A stretch of DNA of 8,853 nt. Origin: JAZDGX01 sp043806645 (GTDB lineage Bacteria > Eisenbacteria > RBG-16-71-46 > CAIMUX01 > WJJG01). Where the stretch lies: the NCBI GenBank assembly GCA_043806645.1, contig JAZDGX010000172.1, positions 1 to 8,853 on the forward strand, given 5' to 3'. Positions 1-6,659 of the stretch are shown here, one piece after another. Made by a program: the position numbers and the translations under genes. The number at the start of each line of letters is the position of its first letter. Position 1 is the first letter of the stretch. The notes beneath the pieces are model-generated. The model had not been told where the DNA came from. It made no database searches and was given only the letters and a program-made list of their open reading frames with translations.

Positions 1-492
1 GTCCTGATTCTGGACGAGCCGACCACCGGCCTCGATCCCAACCAAATCGTGGAGATCCGCGATCTCATCCGCGACATCGGACGCCAGAAGACGATCGTGC
101 TCAGCACGCACATCCTGCCCGAAGTGGAAGCGACCTGCAGCCGCGTGCTGATCATCAACGAAGGGCGCCTGGTCGCCAGCGGAACGCCCGGCGAGCTCGC
201 GGCCCAGTCCCAGGGAGATGCGAAGGTCCATTTGACCGTTCGCGGTGCGCCCGAGCTGATCGAACCGGTGCTGCGCCGCAGCGGCATCGCCACCGATCTG
301 CGTCTGGTCGACACCTTCGACGGCAAGGTGCGCTACGCGATCGGCAGCGCCGAAGAGGAACCCGCGGAGAAGCTCTTTCAGCTTGCGGTTCAGCACGGCT
401 GGGTGCTGAGCGAGCTGCAGCGGGAATCGGTGAGCCTCGAGCAGGTCTTCACCCGGCTGACGACACGGGAAGCGGCCGCCCCGCAGCCCTGA
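1..492 (+). CDS. ABC transporter ATP-binding protein, GldA-like (3' part only)
   Basis: This is the C-terminal 163 residues of a cytoplasmic ABC ATPase, open at the window's left edge. The first visible residues are the Walker B motif LILDEP (residues 2-7), followed by the D-loop TTGLDPNQ (8-15) and the H-switch LSTH with His37. Walker A and the LSGGQ signature must lie upstream of the window. The LDEPTTGLDPNQ wording and the ~100-residue C-terminal domain after the H-switch (ending in a segment EQVFTRLT) are typical of the GldA/NosF/CcmA-like exporter ATPases. The protein should hydrolyse ATP to drive the permease encoded 113 bp downstream. An internal GTG at position 49 follows Walker B and cannot be the true start. 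The ATPase assignment is secure; the GldA-like subclass is inferred from the downstream permease and auxiliary genes. Confidence 0.93.
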   Translation, partial: VLILDEPTTGLDPNQIVEIRDLIRDIGRQKTIVLSTHILPEVEATCSRVLIINEGRLVASGTPGELAAQSQGDAKVHLTVRGAPELIEPVLRRSGIATDLRLVDTFDGKVRYAIGSAEEEPAEKLFQLAVQHGWVLSELQRESVSLEQVFTRLTTREAAAPQP

Positions 493-591
493 CCGAGGTG
501 GATGGGCGGACGTCCGCGGCGGGACCCCCGGCGGCGCGGGATCGCGTCGCTGAGCGAACTGAGACGGAATCGGAAAAACGGACCGGGCCGA

Positions 592-599
592 GAGAGGGA
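592..599 (+). promoter_or_regulatory. ribosome binding site deciding the permease start
   Basis: The purine-rich stretch GAGAGGGA lies 6 nt before the ATG at 606. It supports that ATG over an in-frame GTG at 498, which would add 36 hydrophilic, low-complexity residues before the first membrane helix. Confidence 0.6.
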
Positions 600-605
600 A
601 CGCAG

Positions 606-1328
606 ATGAGCAATGTCCTCACCATTGCGCAGAAGGAATTCCGCAGCTACTTCAGCTCGACCATCGCCTACATCTTCATGGTCGTTTTTCTCGTCTTGAC
701 GGGGCTGCTCTTCTTCGAGCTGCAGAAGTTCTTCGTCATCGGACAGGCGACGCTGCGCGACTTCTTCGGGCTCGTGCCGATCGTCTTTCTATTCTTCGTG
801 CCGGCGATCGCCATGCGCATGTGGGCGGAAGAGCGCAAGCTGGGCACGCTCGAGATTCTGATGACGCTGCCGATCCGCGACTGGGAAGCCGTGCTCGGCA
901 AGTTCATCGCCGCGTTCCTGTTCCTGCTCATCACCCTCGCCCTTACCTTTCCCCTGCCCCTCACGGTGTCGCTGCTCGGCCATACCGATGCGGGGGCGAT
1001 GATCGGCGGCTACCTCGGCCTGATCCTGCTGGGCGCCACCTATTTGGCGATCGGTCTCTGGATCTCCAGCCTGACCGAGAACCAGATCGTCGCCTTCATT
1101 CTGGCAGCGGTGGCCTGCCTGATCCTCTTCATCATCGGCGTGGACATCTTTCTGACCGCCCTTCCCCGCTGGAGCGTGCCCTTCTTCAAGGGCATCGCGC
1201 TGGGAAGCCGGTTCAACTCGATCGAGCGCGGAGTCATCGACCTGCGCGACATCGTCTACTACGTGTCGATGATCGGATTCTTCCTGTTTCTCAACGTGCG
1301 TTCCGTCGAGGCGCGCCGCGGCGCCTGA
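606..1328 (+). CDS. ABC-2 type permease, GldF-like
   Basis: A 240-residue inner-membrane permease that should pair with the upstream ATPase. It opens with an amphipathic segment (ITIAQKEF-like, residues 5-13), then about six hydrophobic helices near residues 19-37, 54-72, 98-118, 130-150, 157-182 and 215-232. Two landmarks mark the GldF/ABC-2 subfamily: the cytoplasmic AEERKLGTLEILMTLPI segment after helix 2 (residues 74-90), and the late FNSIERGVIDLRDIVYY segment just before the last helix. Length is normal for this half-size permease, which probably works as a homodimer. The start at ATG 606 is chosen for its ribosome binding site and because conserved sequence begins immediately after it. 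The GldG-like gene follows after 60 bp. The transported substrate cannot be read from sequence; in Bacteroidota the homologue is linked to gliding, elsewhere its role is open. Confidence 0.92.
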   Translation: MSNVLTIAQKEFRSYFSSTIAYIFMVVFLVLTGLLFFELQKFFVIGQATLRDFFGLVPIVFLFFVPAIAMRMWAEERKLGTLEILMTLPIRDWEAVLGKFIAAFLFLLITLALTFPLPLTVSLLGHTDAGAMIGGYLGLILLGATYLAIGLWISSLTENQIVAFILAAVACLILFIIGVDIFLTALPRWSVPFFKGIALGSRFNSIERGVIDLRDIVYYVSMIGFFLFLNVRSVEARRGA

Positions 1329-1388
1329 CGGCCGGCACACGGGGCCCGGACGATCGCCGGGCCGACGGAGAGAAAGGACTGCAAAGCG

Positions 1389-3191
1389 ATGACTGGTACG
1401 CCCCGCGCCGGCCGCCGGTCGGCGAACACGATCGTCGGCGTCGTGCTGATCGCCGCGATCCTCATCCTGGTCAACATCATTCTCACCGGGGTGCCGCTGC
1501 GGCTCGATCTGACCGAGGGCCGCGAGTTCACCATCTCGCGTGCGACCAAGGATGTGCTCGGCGACCTGCGGGATCTCGCGACGATCACGGTCTACATGAC
1601 CGAGGATTTGCCGCCGCAGCTCTCCACTCTCCGGCGGCAGATCGGAGACCTGCTCGACGAGTACCGCAACTACGGCCGCGGCAAGGTCCAGATCGAGTTC
1701 GTGGATCCCGGCGCCGACCCCGAGCTCGAGCAGCGCCTGCGCACGCTGGGGATTCCCCAGATCATGGCGCAGACGGTGGAGCGCGATCAGCTCCAGGTGG
1801 TCAACGTCTACCTGGGCATCCTCATCAGCTATCTGGATCGCCAGGAGGTGCTCCCCGTCGTCCAGGACACCTACACGCTGGAATACGATCTCACCTCCGC
1901 CATCGTCAAGGTCTCCCGCGGCGAGGACTACGTCGTCGGCCTGCTGAGCGGGCCGACCGTGCACGATCCCGCCCGCACTCTGACCGGCCTGCGTGATCTG
2001 CTGCAGCAGCAGTACCAGGTGCAGATCGTAAACCTGGGCGCGGGCGACGAGCCGGTCCCGGAGGAGATTGATCTACTGATCGTCGCCGGTCCGTCGCAGG
2101 TTCCCGATCCGCTGCAATACCAGATCGACCAGTATCTGATGCGCGGCGGACGGATCATCTTCCTCGTCGATGCGATCCGCCTGCCGGAGGGAGGCGGTCT
2201 GCAGGCGGTGCCGCTTGAATCGGGCATCGAGGATCTGCTGGCCCATTACGGCGTGCGCGTGCAGCAGGCGCTGGTGGTGGATCGCGCCCTCAATGCCCAG
2301 GCCAGCTTCAGCGGCGGTTTCATCCGCTACACGCTGCCCTATCCCTACTGGCCCAAGATGGTCCCGGAACTCCTGAACGCGGCCAACCCGATCACCAATC
2401 GCCTCGAGTCGCTGGTCTTTCCCTGGGTGGCGCCGCTCGAGCTCGATGTCCCGATCGGGCCGGGCGACCCGCTTGAGAAAATCTCCGAGCTGACCGCGGC
2501 GGAGCGGGAGGCCCGCCAGGAGATGGCCCGCAAGCTGGGCGTCGAGTTGCCCCCGGAAGAAGCGGGGCAGGCCGCCGGCGCGGAGGTCCCCGCCGCCGCG
2601 GCCGTGGACGCGGGCGGCGGCGCGGCACAGGTGCTGGCGAGCGTGCTGGCGCGCACGTCGCCCAAGTCGTGGAGTGTCAGCGGGCGCTACAACCTCGACC
2701 CGCAGCAGAACTTCTTTCCCGGACAGATGGCGCCCCAGATCATCGCCGCCGCGCTCAGCGGGCGCTTCACCAGCTTCTATGAGAACCGCGAAGTGCCCCA
2801 CCTCTCCCCGCCTGCGGAAGCGGGCGTGGAAGGCGCCCCGGTGGACGCGAGTCCCCTGGGAACACCGATTCCGCTGAGCCCCGAGACGCATCTGATCGTC
2901 GCGGGCAACGCGCTCTTCGCCACCGACGGGTTTCTCAATCAATTCCCGGAAAACTCGCTCTTCCTGCTCAACGCCATCGACTGGATGACGCTCGGGGACC
3001 GTTTGATCAGCATCCGTTCGCGCGGCGCGACGGACCGGCCGCTCAAGCAGGTTTCGGACGCGACCAAGTCGATGATCAAGCTGGCCGTCATTCTCGGCAC
3101 GCCGCTCGTGGTGATTTTCTACGGGTTGATCCGTTTCTCGGTCCGGCGACGTCGCTGGAGCGCGCAGGAAGTTGCCGTGCGCGATAGCTAG
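1389..3191 (+). CDS. GldG-like ABC transporter auxiliary protein
   Basis: A 600-residue membrane-anchored protein of the GldG / ABC-type uncharacterised auxiliary component family. An N-terminal helix (about residues 15-34) is followed by the family hallmark RLDLTEGREFTIS (38-50). A large extracytoplasmic region comes next, with the characteristic YMTEDLPPQL segment and a linked second domain around LLIVAGPSQVPDPLQ. A C-terminal helix (about 565-583) ends in the positively charged tail RFSVRRRRW, so both termini should be cytoplasmic and the bulk periplasmic. Residues about 388-413 are an Ala/Gly/Pro-rich low-complexity stretch, probably a flexible linker. ATG 1389 has an AAAGGA at 1373-1378, 10 nt upstream. 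The position between a GldF-like permease and a DUF4340 gene is the usual order for this cluster. It probably helps the permease handle an extracytoplasmic substrate or couples it to the envelope; the biochemical function is unknown. Confidence 0.92.
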   Translation: MTGTPRAGRRSANTIVGVVLIAAILILVNIILTGVPLRLDLTEGREFTISRATKDVLGDLRDLATITVYMTEDLPPQLSTLRRQIGDLLDEYRNYGRGKVQIEFVDPGADPELEQRLRTLGIPQIMAQTVERDQLQVVNVYLGILISYLDRQEVLPVVQDTYTLEYDLTSAIVKVSRGEDYVVGLLSGPTVHDPARTLTGLRDLLQQQYQVQIVNLGAGDEPVPEEIDLLIVAGPSQVPDPLQYQIDQYLMRGGRIIFLVDAIRLPEGGGLQAVPLESGIEDLLAHYGVRVQQALVVDRALNAQASFSGGFIRYTLPYPYWPKMVPELLNAANPITNRLESLVFPWVAPLELDVPIGPGDPLEKISELTAAEREARQEMARKLGVELPPEEAGQAAGAEVPAAAAVDAGGGAAQVLASVLARTSPKSWSVSGRYNLDPQQNFFPGQMAPQIIAAALSGRFTSFYENREVPHLSPPAEAGVEGAPVDASPLGTPIPLSPETHLIVAGNALFATDGFLNQFPENSLFLLNAIDWMTLGDRLISIRSRGATDRPLKQVSDATKSMIKLAVILGTPLVVIFYGLIRFSVRRRRWSAQEVAVRDS

Positions 3192-3271
3192 GACCATCGG
3201 CGGACCGCGCGACGCGGGTGCCCGGGCGGGCCCGGCGGCGGCCCAGGCCAGACGCGCGGGTTCGCCCAACC

Positions 3272-3280
3272 GGAGGAGGT
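3272..3280 (+). promoter_or_regulatory. strong ribosome binding site of the DUF4340 gene
   Basis: The sequence GGAGGAGGT includes a perfect AGGAGGT match to the 16S anti-Shine-Dalgarno, 9 nt before the ATG at 3290. It fixes that start against the in-frame open extension back to 3218. It is the strongest Shine-Dalgarno match of the left block, although the 98-bp gap before this gene is long for an operon. Confidence 0.75.
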
Positions 3281-3289
3281 TCTGTTCTG

Positions 3290-4267
3290 ATGAGCACGAG
3301 GACGACGATTGCCCTGGCAGTCATCGCCGCAGTTCTGGCCGTGATCGCCCTCGCCACGCGGCGAGCCGAACGCTCGCAGGAGAGCCTCGCGACGGGGCCG
3401 ATCTTTCCCGGAGCGCGTTGGACGGAGGCGGCGAGCATCCAGCTCGCCGCCGGAGACGACACCGTCAGGCTCTACAAGCAAGCGGGCCAGTGGCTCGTCG
3501 CGACCGAAGGGGATCATCCCGCCGACACGGCCGCCGTGCGGGGTCTGCTCGAGAAGCTGGAGCTCTTCGACCGCCGGCATCTGGTCTCGAACAACCCGGC
3601 CACGCAGGCGACCTTTCAGGTGGACGATGCCTCCGGCACCGAAGTGCTTCTGCGTGATGCCCGCAGCGAGCCGCTGGCCCACTTTCGCCTGGGCAAGAAC
3701 GGCCCCGATTTCCGGAGCCAGTACGTACGTCCCACCGGATCTGCGGAGGTCTTCCTGATCCCCGACTATCTGCGCGGCAGCTTTGACGCGGCGCGGGCGA
3801 CCTGGCGCGACCGGACGATCTTCGCCTTCGATCCGCAGCGTGCCCTGCGCCTGATGATCCAGCCCGAGGAAGCGGCGCCGATCGACATTCACCGGACGCC
3901 CGCGGGCGACTTCGTGATCGCCGCCGCCGACAGCGTGCCCGCCAAGAAGAGTCTCGTCGAGTCGACGATCCGCGCGCTCTCCACGTTGCGCGCCGACGCC
4001 TTCCCCGCCGCGGCGATCTCGTTCGAAGAAGCCGGTCTGGCGCCCCCGCTCCAGCAGGTTCGTGTCGACCTCGAAGACGGCGGGGCGCGCACGCTGCTGA
4101 TCGGCCGCGAAACCGAGGGCGACCGCATCTTCGTGGCCGCCGCCGGCAGGGAGACGGTCTTTCTGCTCAGCAAGGGCCGCCTGGGAACACTGGTGCGCGA
4201 TCTCGCGACGCTGCGCGAGGAATCTCCCGCCGCCGCGCCCCCCGCCGCCCCGTCCGCCGGCCGCTGA
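3290..4267 (+). CDS. DUF4340 domain-containing membrane-anchored protein
   Basis: A 325-residue protein with one N-terminal hydrophobic segment (about residues 6-23, TIALAVIAAVLAVIALA) followed directly by Arg-Arg. It is probably a signal anchor that puts the remainder in the periplasm. The body shows the DUF4340 pattern: an early beta-rich part with a GQWLVATEGDHPAD segment, then AAVRGLLEKLELFDRRHLVS (about residues 82-101), and later repeats of the same half-domain near VPAKKSLVESTIRALSTLRAD. The last 20 residues are an Ala/Pro tail. DUF4340 genes often lie directly after GldG-type genes, and this is the last gene of the left block, so it is probably a third subunit or partner of the ABC complex. 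No catalytic motif is seen and the molecular role is unknown. Family assignment rests on pattern and context. Confidence 0.85.
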   Translation: MSTRTTIALAVIAAVLAVIALATRRAERSQESLATGPIFPGARWTEAASIQLAAGDDTVRLYKQAGQWLVATEGDHPADTAAVRGLLEKLELFDRRHLVSNNPATQATFQVDDASGTEVLLRDARSEPLAHFRLGKNGPDFRSQYVRPTGSAEVFLIPDYLRGSFDAARATWRDRTIFAFDPQRALRLMIQPEEAAPIDIHRTPAGDFVIAAADSVPAKKSLVESTIRALSTLRADAFPAAAISFEEAGLAPPLQQVRVDLEDGGARTLLIGRETEGDRIFVAAAGRETVFLLSKGRLGTLVRDLATLREESPAAAPPAAPSAGR

Positions 4268-4312
4268 TCCGCCCCCTGGTCGCGGCCGACTTCATCCGCC
4301 CGATGCCGCCCG

Positions 4313-4488
4313 GGGCCGCGCGGATCCGGCTCGGGGTCCCTCGGGATGTCTGCGCGCGCACACGGCAAGGCATGCGGAATGTGCGCGTGAAGTGCTGTGC
4401 GTGCGCAGTCAAGGCGCGCGCCAAGGAGATTGGGATTCCCCGAGCGCGCGCCGGTCCCGCGGGACTCCGAGCCGGATCCGGGCGGCCC
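4313..4488. repeat. long imperfect inverted repeat in the convergent intergenic region
   Basis: The 253-bp gap between the two converging gene blocks (4268-4520) holds no convincing gene. Its main content is an inverted repeat: arm 4313-4347 matches the reverse complement of arm 4454-4488 over 35 bp with four mismatches, including one at the inner end. After a small gap, similarity continues into a GCGCGCGC run on both sides (4352-4359 and 4444-4451). The arms are separated by about 106 bp. Each arm contains the palindrome CGGATCCG, and the right arm also contains the perfect 12-bp palindrome GTCCCGCGGGAC (4454-4465). A second nested inverted repeat lies inside (4351-4362 with 4396-4407, 11 of 12 bases pairing). 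There is no run of T after the stem, so it is not a classical intrinsic terminator. It could be a REP/BIME- or MITE-like element, a long transcript hairpin or an uncharacterised ncRNA. Confidence 0.75.
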
Positions 4489-4520
4489 TCATCGGTCAAG
4501 GATCAAGCGACTCCTGGAAA

Positions 4521-5369
4521 TCAGCCCTGCAGCAGGGCCCCGTGCCTCGCTGCCGTCAGGCACGGCTCCTGCGCCGCAATGCGCAGCAGCCGCCGCAGCG
4601 TCGCCTCCAGCGCCCGCGCCTGGATGGGCTTGCTCAGCATGCAGACCACGTTGTGCGGCAGCCCGAGCGGCGAGACGTGCGTCAGCCATTCCGCGTCGGT
4701 GCCGATGAGGATGACCCGCGTGTCGCGCCCCGGGCCGGCCAGCCAGCCCCACAGCTCAGTCCCCGCTCCGCGCCGCAGCGTGTAATCCTCGCAGACGAGG
4801 AGTGCGGGACTCCGCTGGGCGAGCGCGGCGAGAGCGATCACCGGGGTCTCGGCCGATCGCGCCCATACGCCGCGGGCGCAGAGATGGCGGGCCAGAAAGG
4901 CGGCCTCGGCCGGCCGCTCGAAGAGGATCACCGGTACCGGTCCCTCTCCGGGAATCGCAGGCCTTCCCGCTCCCTGCACGTGATCCATGACGCGCGCGAC
5001 GACTTCCTCCCGTCCGATCTCGCGCGGGATCAACTGGACCGCCAGCCCCAGGTCTCCGATCTCGGAGGCATAGCGCCGCGCGTCGTCGGTCAACGCCCAG
5101 ACGGGCGGAGGGGACAGGGAAACGGCGGCATGGCCGAGCGCCTGATAGGCGACGACGGTCTCCAGATCGATCAGCGACGGGGAGGTTCCGGTCAGCGTGC
5201 AAGCGATCGCAGCGGGGAACTCCCGATCGAGGGCGGCAATCGCCTCGGGCAACGCCGCGGCCCATACCGCTTCCACGCCTCTCCGTTCGAAGGCAGCGCA
5301 GAGCTGTCGCGCCAGACGATGGTCGCGCATCCAGACCAGGACACGGCCTGCCGCGGCGGAGCGATTCAA
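4521..5369 (-). CDS. tandem degenerate receiver-domain protein
   Basis: A 282-residue soluble protein that appears to be two response-regulator receiver folds in a row with no output domain. Unit 1 (about residues 8-130) starts GRVLVWMRDHRLARQL; unit 2 (about 145-263) starts PVPVILFERPAEAAFL. Both follow the alternating hydrophobic-strand and Ala-rich helix pattern of receivers. Unit 2 keeps the switch Lys-Pro pair (K247-P248, in CMLSKPIQ) and a Gly-Thr at the Ser/Thr position (223-224). It lacks the paired acidic residues after strand 1 and has Glu194-Asp195 where the phospho-acceptor Asp is expected. Unit 1 has no acidic residue at the acceptor position (near C57) and no switch Lys. Phosphorylation is therefore doubtful, at least in unit 1, and the protein may act by protein-protein contact. 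The start is a TTG with purine-rich sequence upstream; Met14 is the alternative but would cut strand 1. The gene lies 117 bp after the RseP-type gene. Confidence 0.65.
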   Translation of the reverse strand: MNRSAAAGRVLVWMRDHRLARQLCAAFERRGVEAVWAAALPEAIAALDREFPAAIACTLTGTSPSLIDLETVVAYQALGHAAVSLSPPPVWALTDDARRYASEIGDLGLAVQLIPREIGREEVVARVMDHVQGAGRPAIPGEGPVPVILFERPAEAAFLARHLCARGVWARSAETPVIALAALAQRSPALLVCEDYTLRRGAGTELWGWLAGPGRDTRVILIGTDAEWLTHVSPLGLPHNVVCMLSKPIQARALEATLRRLLRIAAQEPCLTAARHGALLQG

Positions 5370-5442
5370 AGGCTCCGTCCCCTTTCCGTGGGCTCCCTGC
5401 CGGCCGGCCGCTCGCCGGGAATGCGGGCGACAGACGGCTGGC

Positions 5443-5470
5443 AGGATACCCCGCGCCGCGGCGAATGCAA
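5443..5470 (-). promoter_or_regulatory. possible weak promoter before the receiver-like gene
   Basis: On the minus strand, TTGCAT (5465-5470) and TATCCT (5443-5448) are 16 bp apart, about 75 bp before the TTG start. The -10 matches the sigma-70 consensus at four of six bases and the -35 at three. In GC-rich DNA this may be chance, but it falls in the 117-bp gap where a separate promoter would be needed. Confidence 0.2.
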
Positions 5471-5486
5471 GGCTCGAGATCGAGGA

Positions 5487-6578
5487 TCAGAAGATCTGTT
5501 TCAGCCGGGTGAAGTCGACGATGCGCTGAACGTCGTTCACCAGGACGAGTACGATCAGGGCGAGCAGCAGCAGCATGCCCACCTGCTGGAGGGCCATGCG
5601 CCCGCGAACGGGCATCTGCCGGCGGGCGATCCCCTCTCCCAGGATGATCATGATGTGGCCGCCGTCCAGCGCGGGGATGGGGAGCAGGTTCAGAACACCG
5701 ATATTGATGCTGATCAGCGCAATGAAGCTGGCCAGGTAGACCAATCCGCGCCGGGCGCTTTCCCCTGACATCTTCGCGATGATCAGCGGTCCGCCCAACT
5801 CCCGGATCGACACCTGCAAGCTGACGAGCTTCCAGAGATTGGTGGCCACCAGCGCCACCACGTTGGCGGTGCCGTAAACCCCGGAAAGCAAGACCTCGTC
5901 CACGGCCGCCGGCCTGAAAACGATCTCGTATCCGATTCCGATGAAGCCCACTTCCCGCGTCTCGCCGTCGATCTCGGTCGACTCCGCGCGCGGGGTGAGC
6001 AGCACTTCCTGCGTCTCGCCGTCCCGCAGGTAGCGGACCTGGAGCAACTCGCCCGCGCGAGGGTGAATCTGCGCGAGCAGATCGTCCCAGGACTCGATCG
6101 ACGCCCCACCGACCGAGACGATCCGGTCCCCCGGACGCAGCCCCGCCACTTCGGCCGGCCAGCCGGGGGTCAGTTCACCCACCACCGGCTCGCCGCTCGG
6201 CTCGGGCACTCCCTTAACCGCCGTGATCCCCGTGTAGATCAACACACCCAGAAGGAGATTCATCAGGACGCCGGCGCTGATCACCCAGAGTTTCTGCAGC
6301 ATGCCTTTCGACTGGAACTCCCAGGGAGCCCCGGTGATCGCTTGTCCTCCCTCACCGCTTTCGTCGATCATGCCCGCCATCTTCACGTAGCCCCCGAAGG
6401 GCACCCATCCGAGGCGGTATTCGGTTTCGCCGCGGCGCCGTCCGATCATCCGTGGCGGATACCCGAGCGAGAAGACCTCCACTCGGATACCGACCGACTT
6501 CGCGGCCAGGAAATGCCCCAGCTCGTGAACGAAGATGATCACGCCGATCACGAGGATGAAGGCCAGAATCGTCAGCAT
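5487..6578 (-). CDS. rseP: RseP-type site-2 intramembrane zinc metalloprotease (M50)
   Basis: A 363-residue polytopic inner-membrane protease that cuts substrates within or near the membrane. In many bacteria this family releases an envelope-stress sigma factor by cleaving its anti-sigma factor. Helix 1 carries the zinc-binding HELGH (H18, E19, H22). The GYVKM segment follows at 63-67, and helix 2 spans about 97-118. One PDZ domain covers about 128-197, with its GWPAEVAGLRPGDRI core. The third zinc ligand is in NLLPIPALDGGH (D305), followed by a last helix at about 333-347. All catalytic residues are present. E. coli RseP is about 450 residues with two PDZ domains; the shorter single-PDZ form here is common elsewhere. 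ATG 6578 has AGGAGA at 6581-6586, an unusually close spacing, but the N-terminus matches the family. It lies 81 bp after the YugP-type gene. The usual dxr/cdsA/bamA neighbours are not seen. Confidence 0.95.
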   Translation of the reverse strand: MLTILAFILVIGVIIFVHELGHFLAAKSVGIRVEVFSLGYPPRMIGRRRGETEYRLGWVPFGGYVKMAGMIDESGEGGQAITGAPWEFQSKGMLQKLWVISAGVLMNLLLGVLIYTGITAVKGVPEPSGEPVVGELTPGWPAEVAGLRPGDRIVSVGGASIESWDDLLAQIHPRAGELLQVRYLRDGETQEVLLTPRAESTEIDGETREVGFIGIGYEIVFRPAAVDEVLLSGVYGTANVVALVATNLWKLVSLQVSIRELGGPLIIAKMSGESARRGLVYLASFIALISINIGVLNLLPIPALDGGHIMIILGEGIARRQMPVRGRMALQQVGMLLLLALIVLVLVNDVQRIVDFTRLKQIF

Positions 6579-6659
6579 GGTCTCCTCATGCGCGGTGCAT
6601 CGGCCCGCGGCTCGCAGGGACGTCTCTCGCCCGGGCCCGCGGACAGCATCGTACTCGGA

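Noticed and set aside
498..605. N-terminal extension of the GldF-like permease from a GTG at 498
   Set aside because: The extra 36 residues are hydrophilic and low complexity, and a good ribosome binding site precedes ATG 606, where the family sequence starts.
789..1964. A 391-residue minus-strand open frame, and another at 2073-3269
   Set aside because: Both lie antisense to the GldF- and GldG-like genes. They show biased Asp/Arg/Gly/His composition and no recognisable fold or hydrophobic pattern.
3218..3289. N-terminal extension of the DUF4340 protein
   Set aside because: It is Arg/Pro/Gly-rich, and the perfect AGGAGGT before ATG 3290 fixes the start directly before the membrane anchor.
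3192..3289. GC-rich palindromic bases (GCCCGGGC and neighbours) in the gap before the DUF4340 gene
   Set aside because: Short palindromes are expected by chance here; there is no T run and no second copy to support a terminator or repeat element.
4392..5768. A 458-residue plus-strand open frame covering the receiver-like gene and the intergenic repeat
   Set aside because: Its composition is that of a shadow frame (Arg, Gln, Gly, Asp), and it overlaps the RseP gene end and the inverted repeat. The minus-strand gene has fold-like hydrophobic periodicity.
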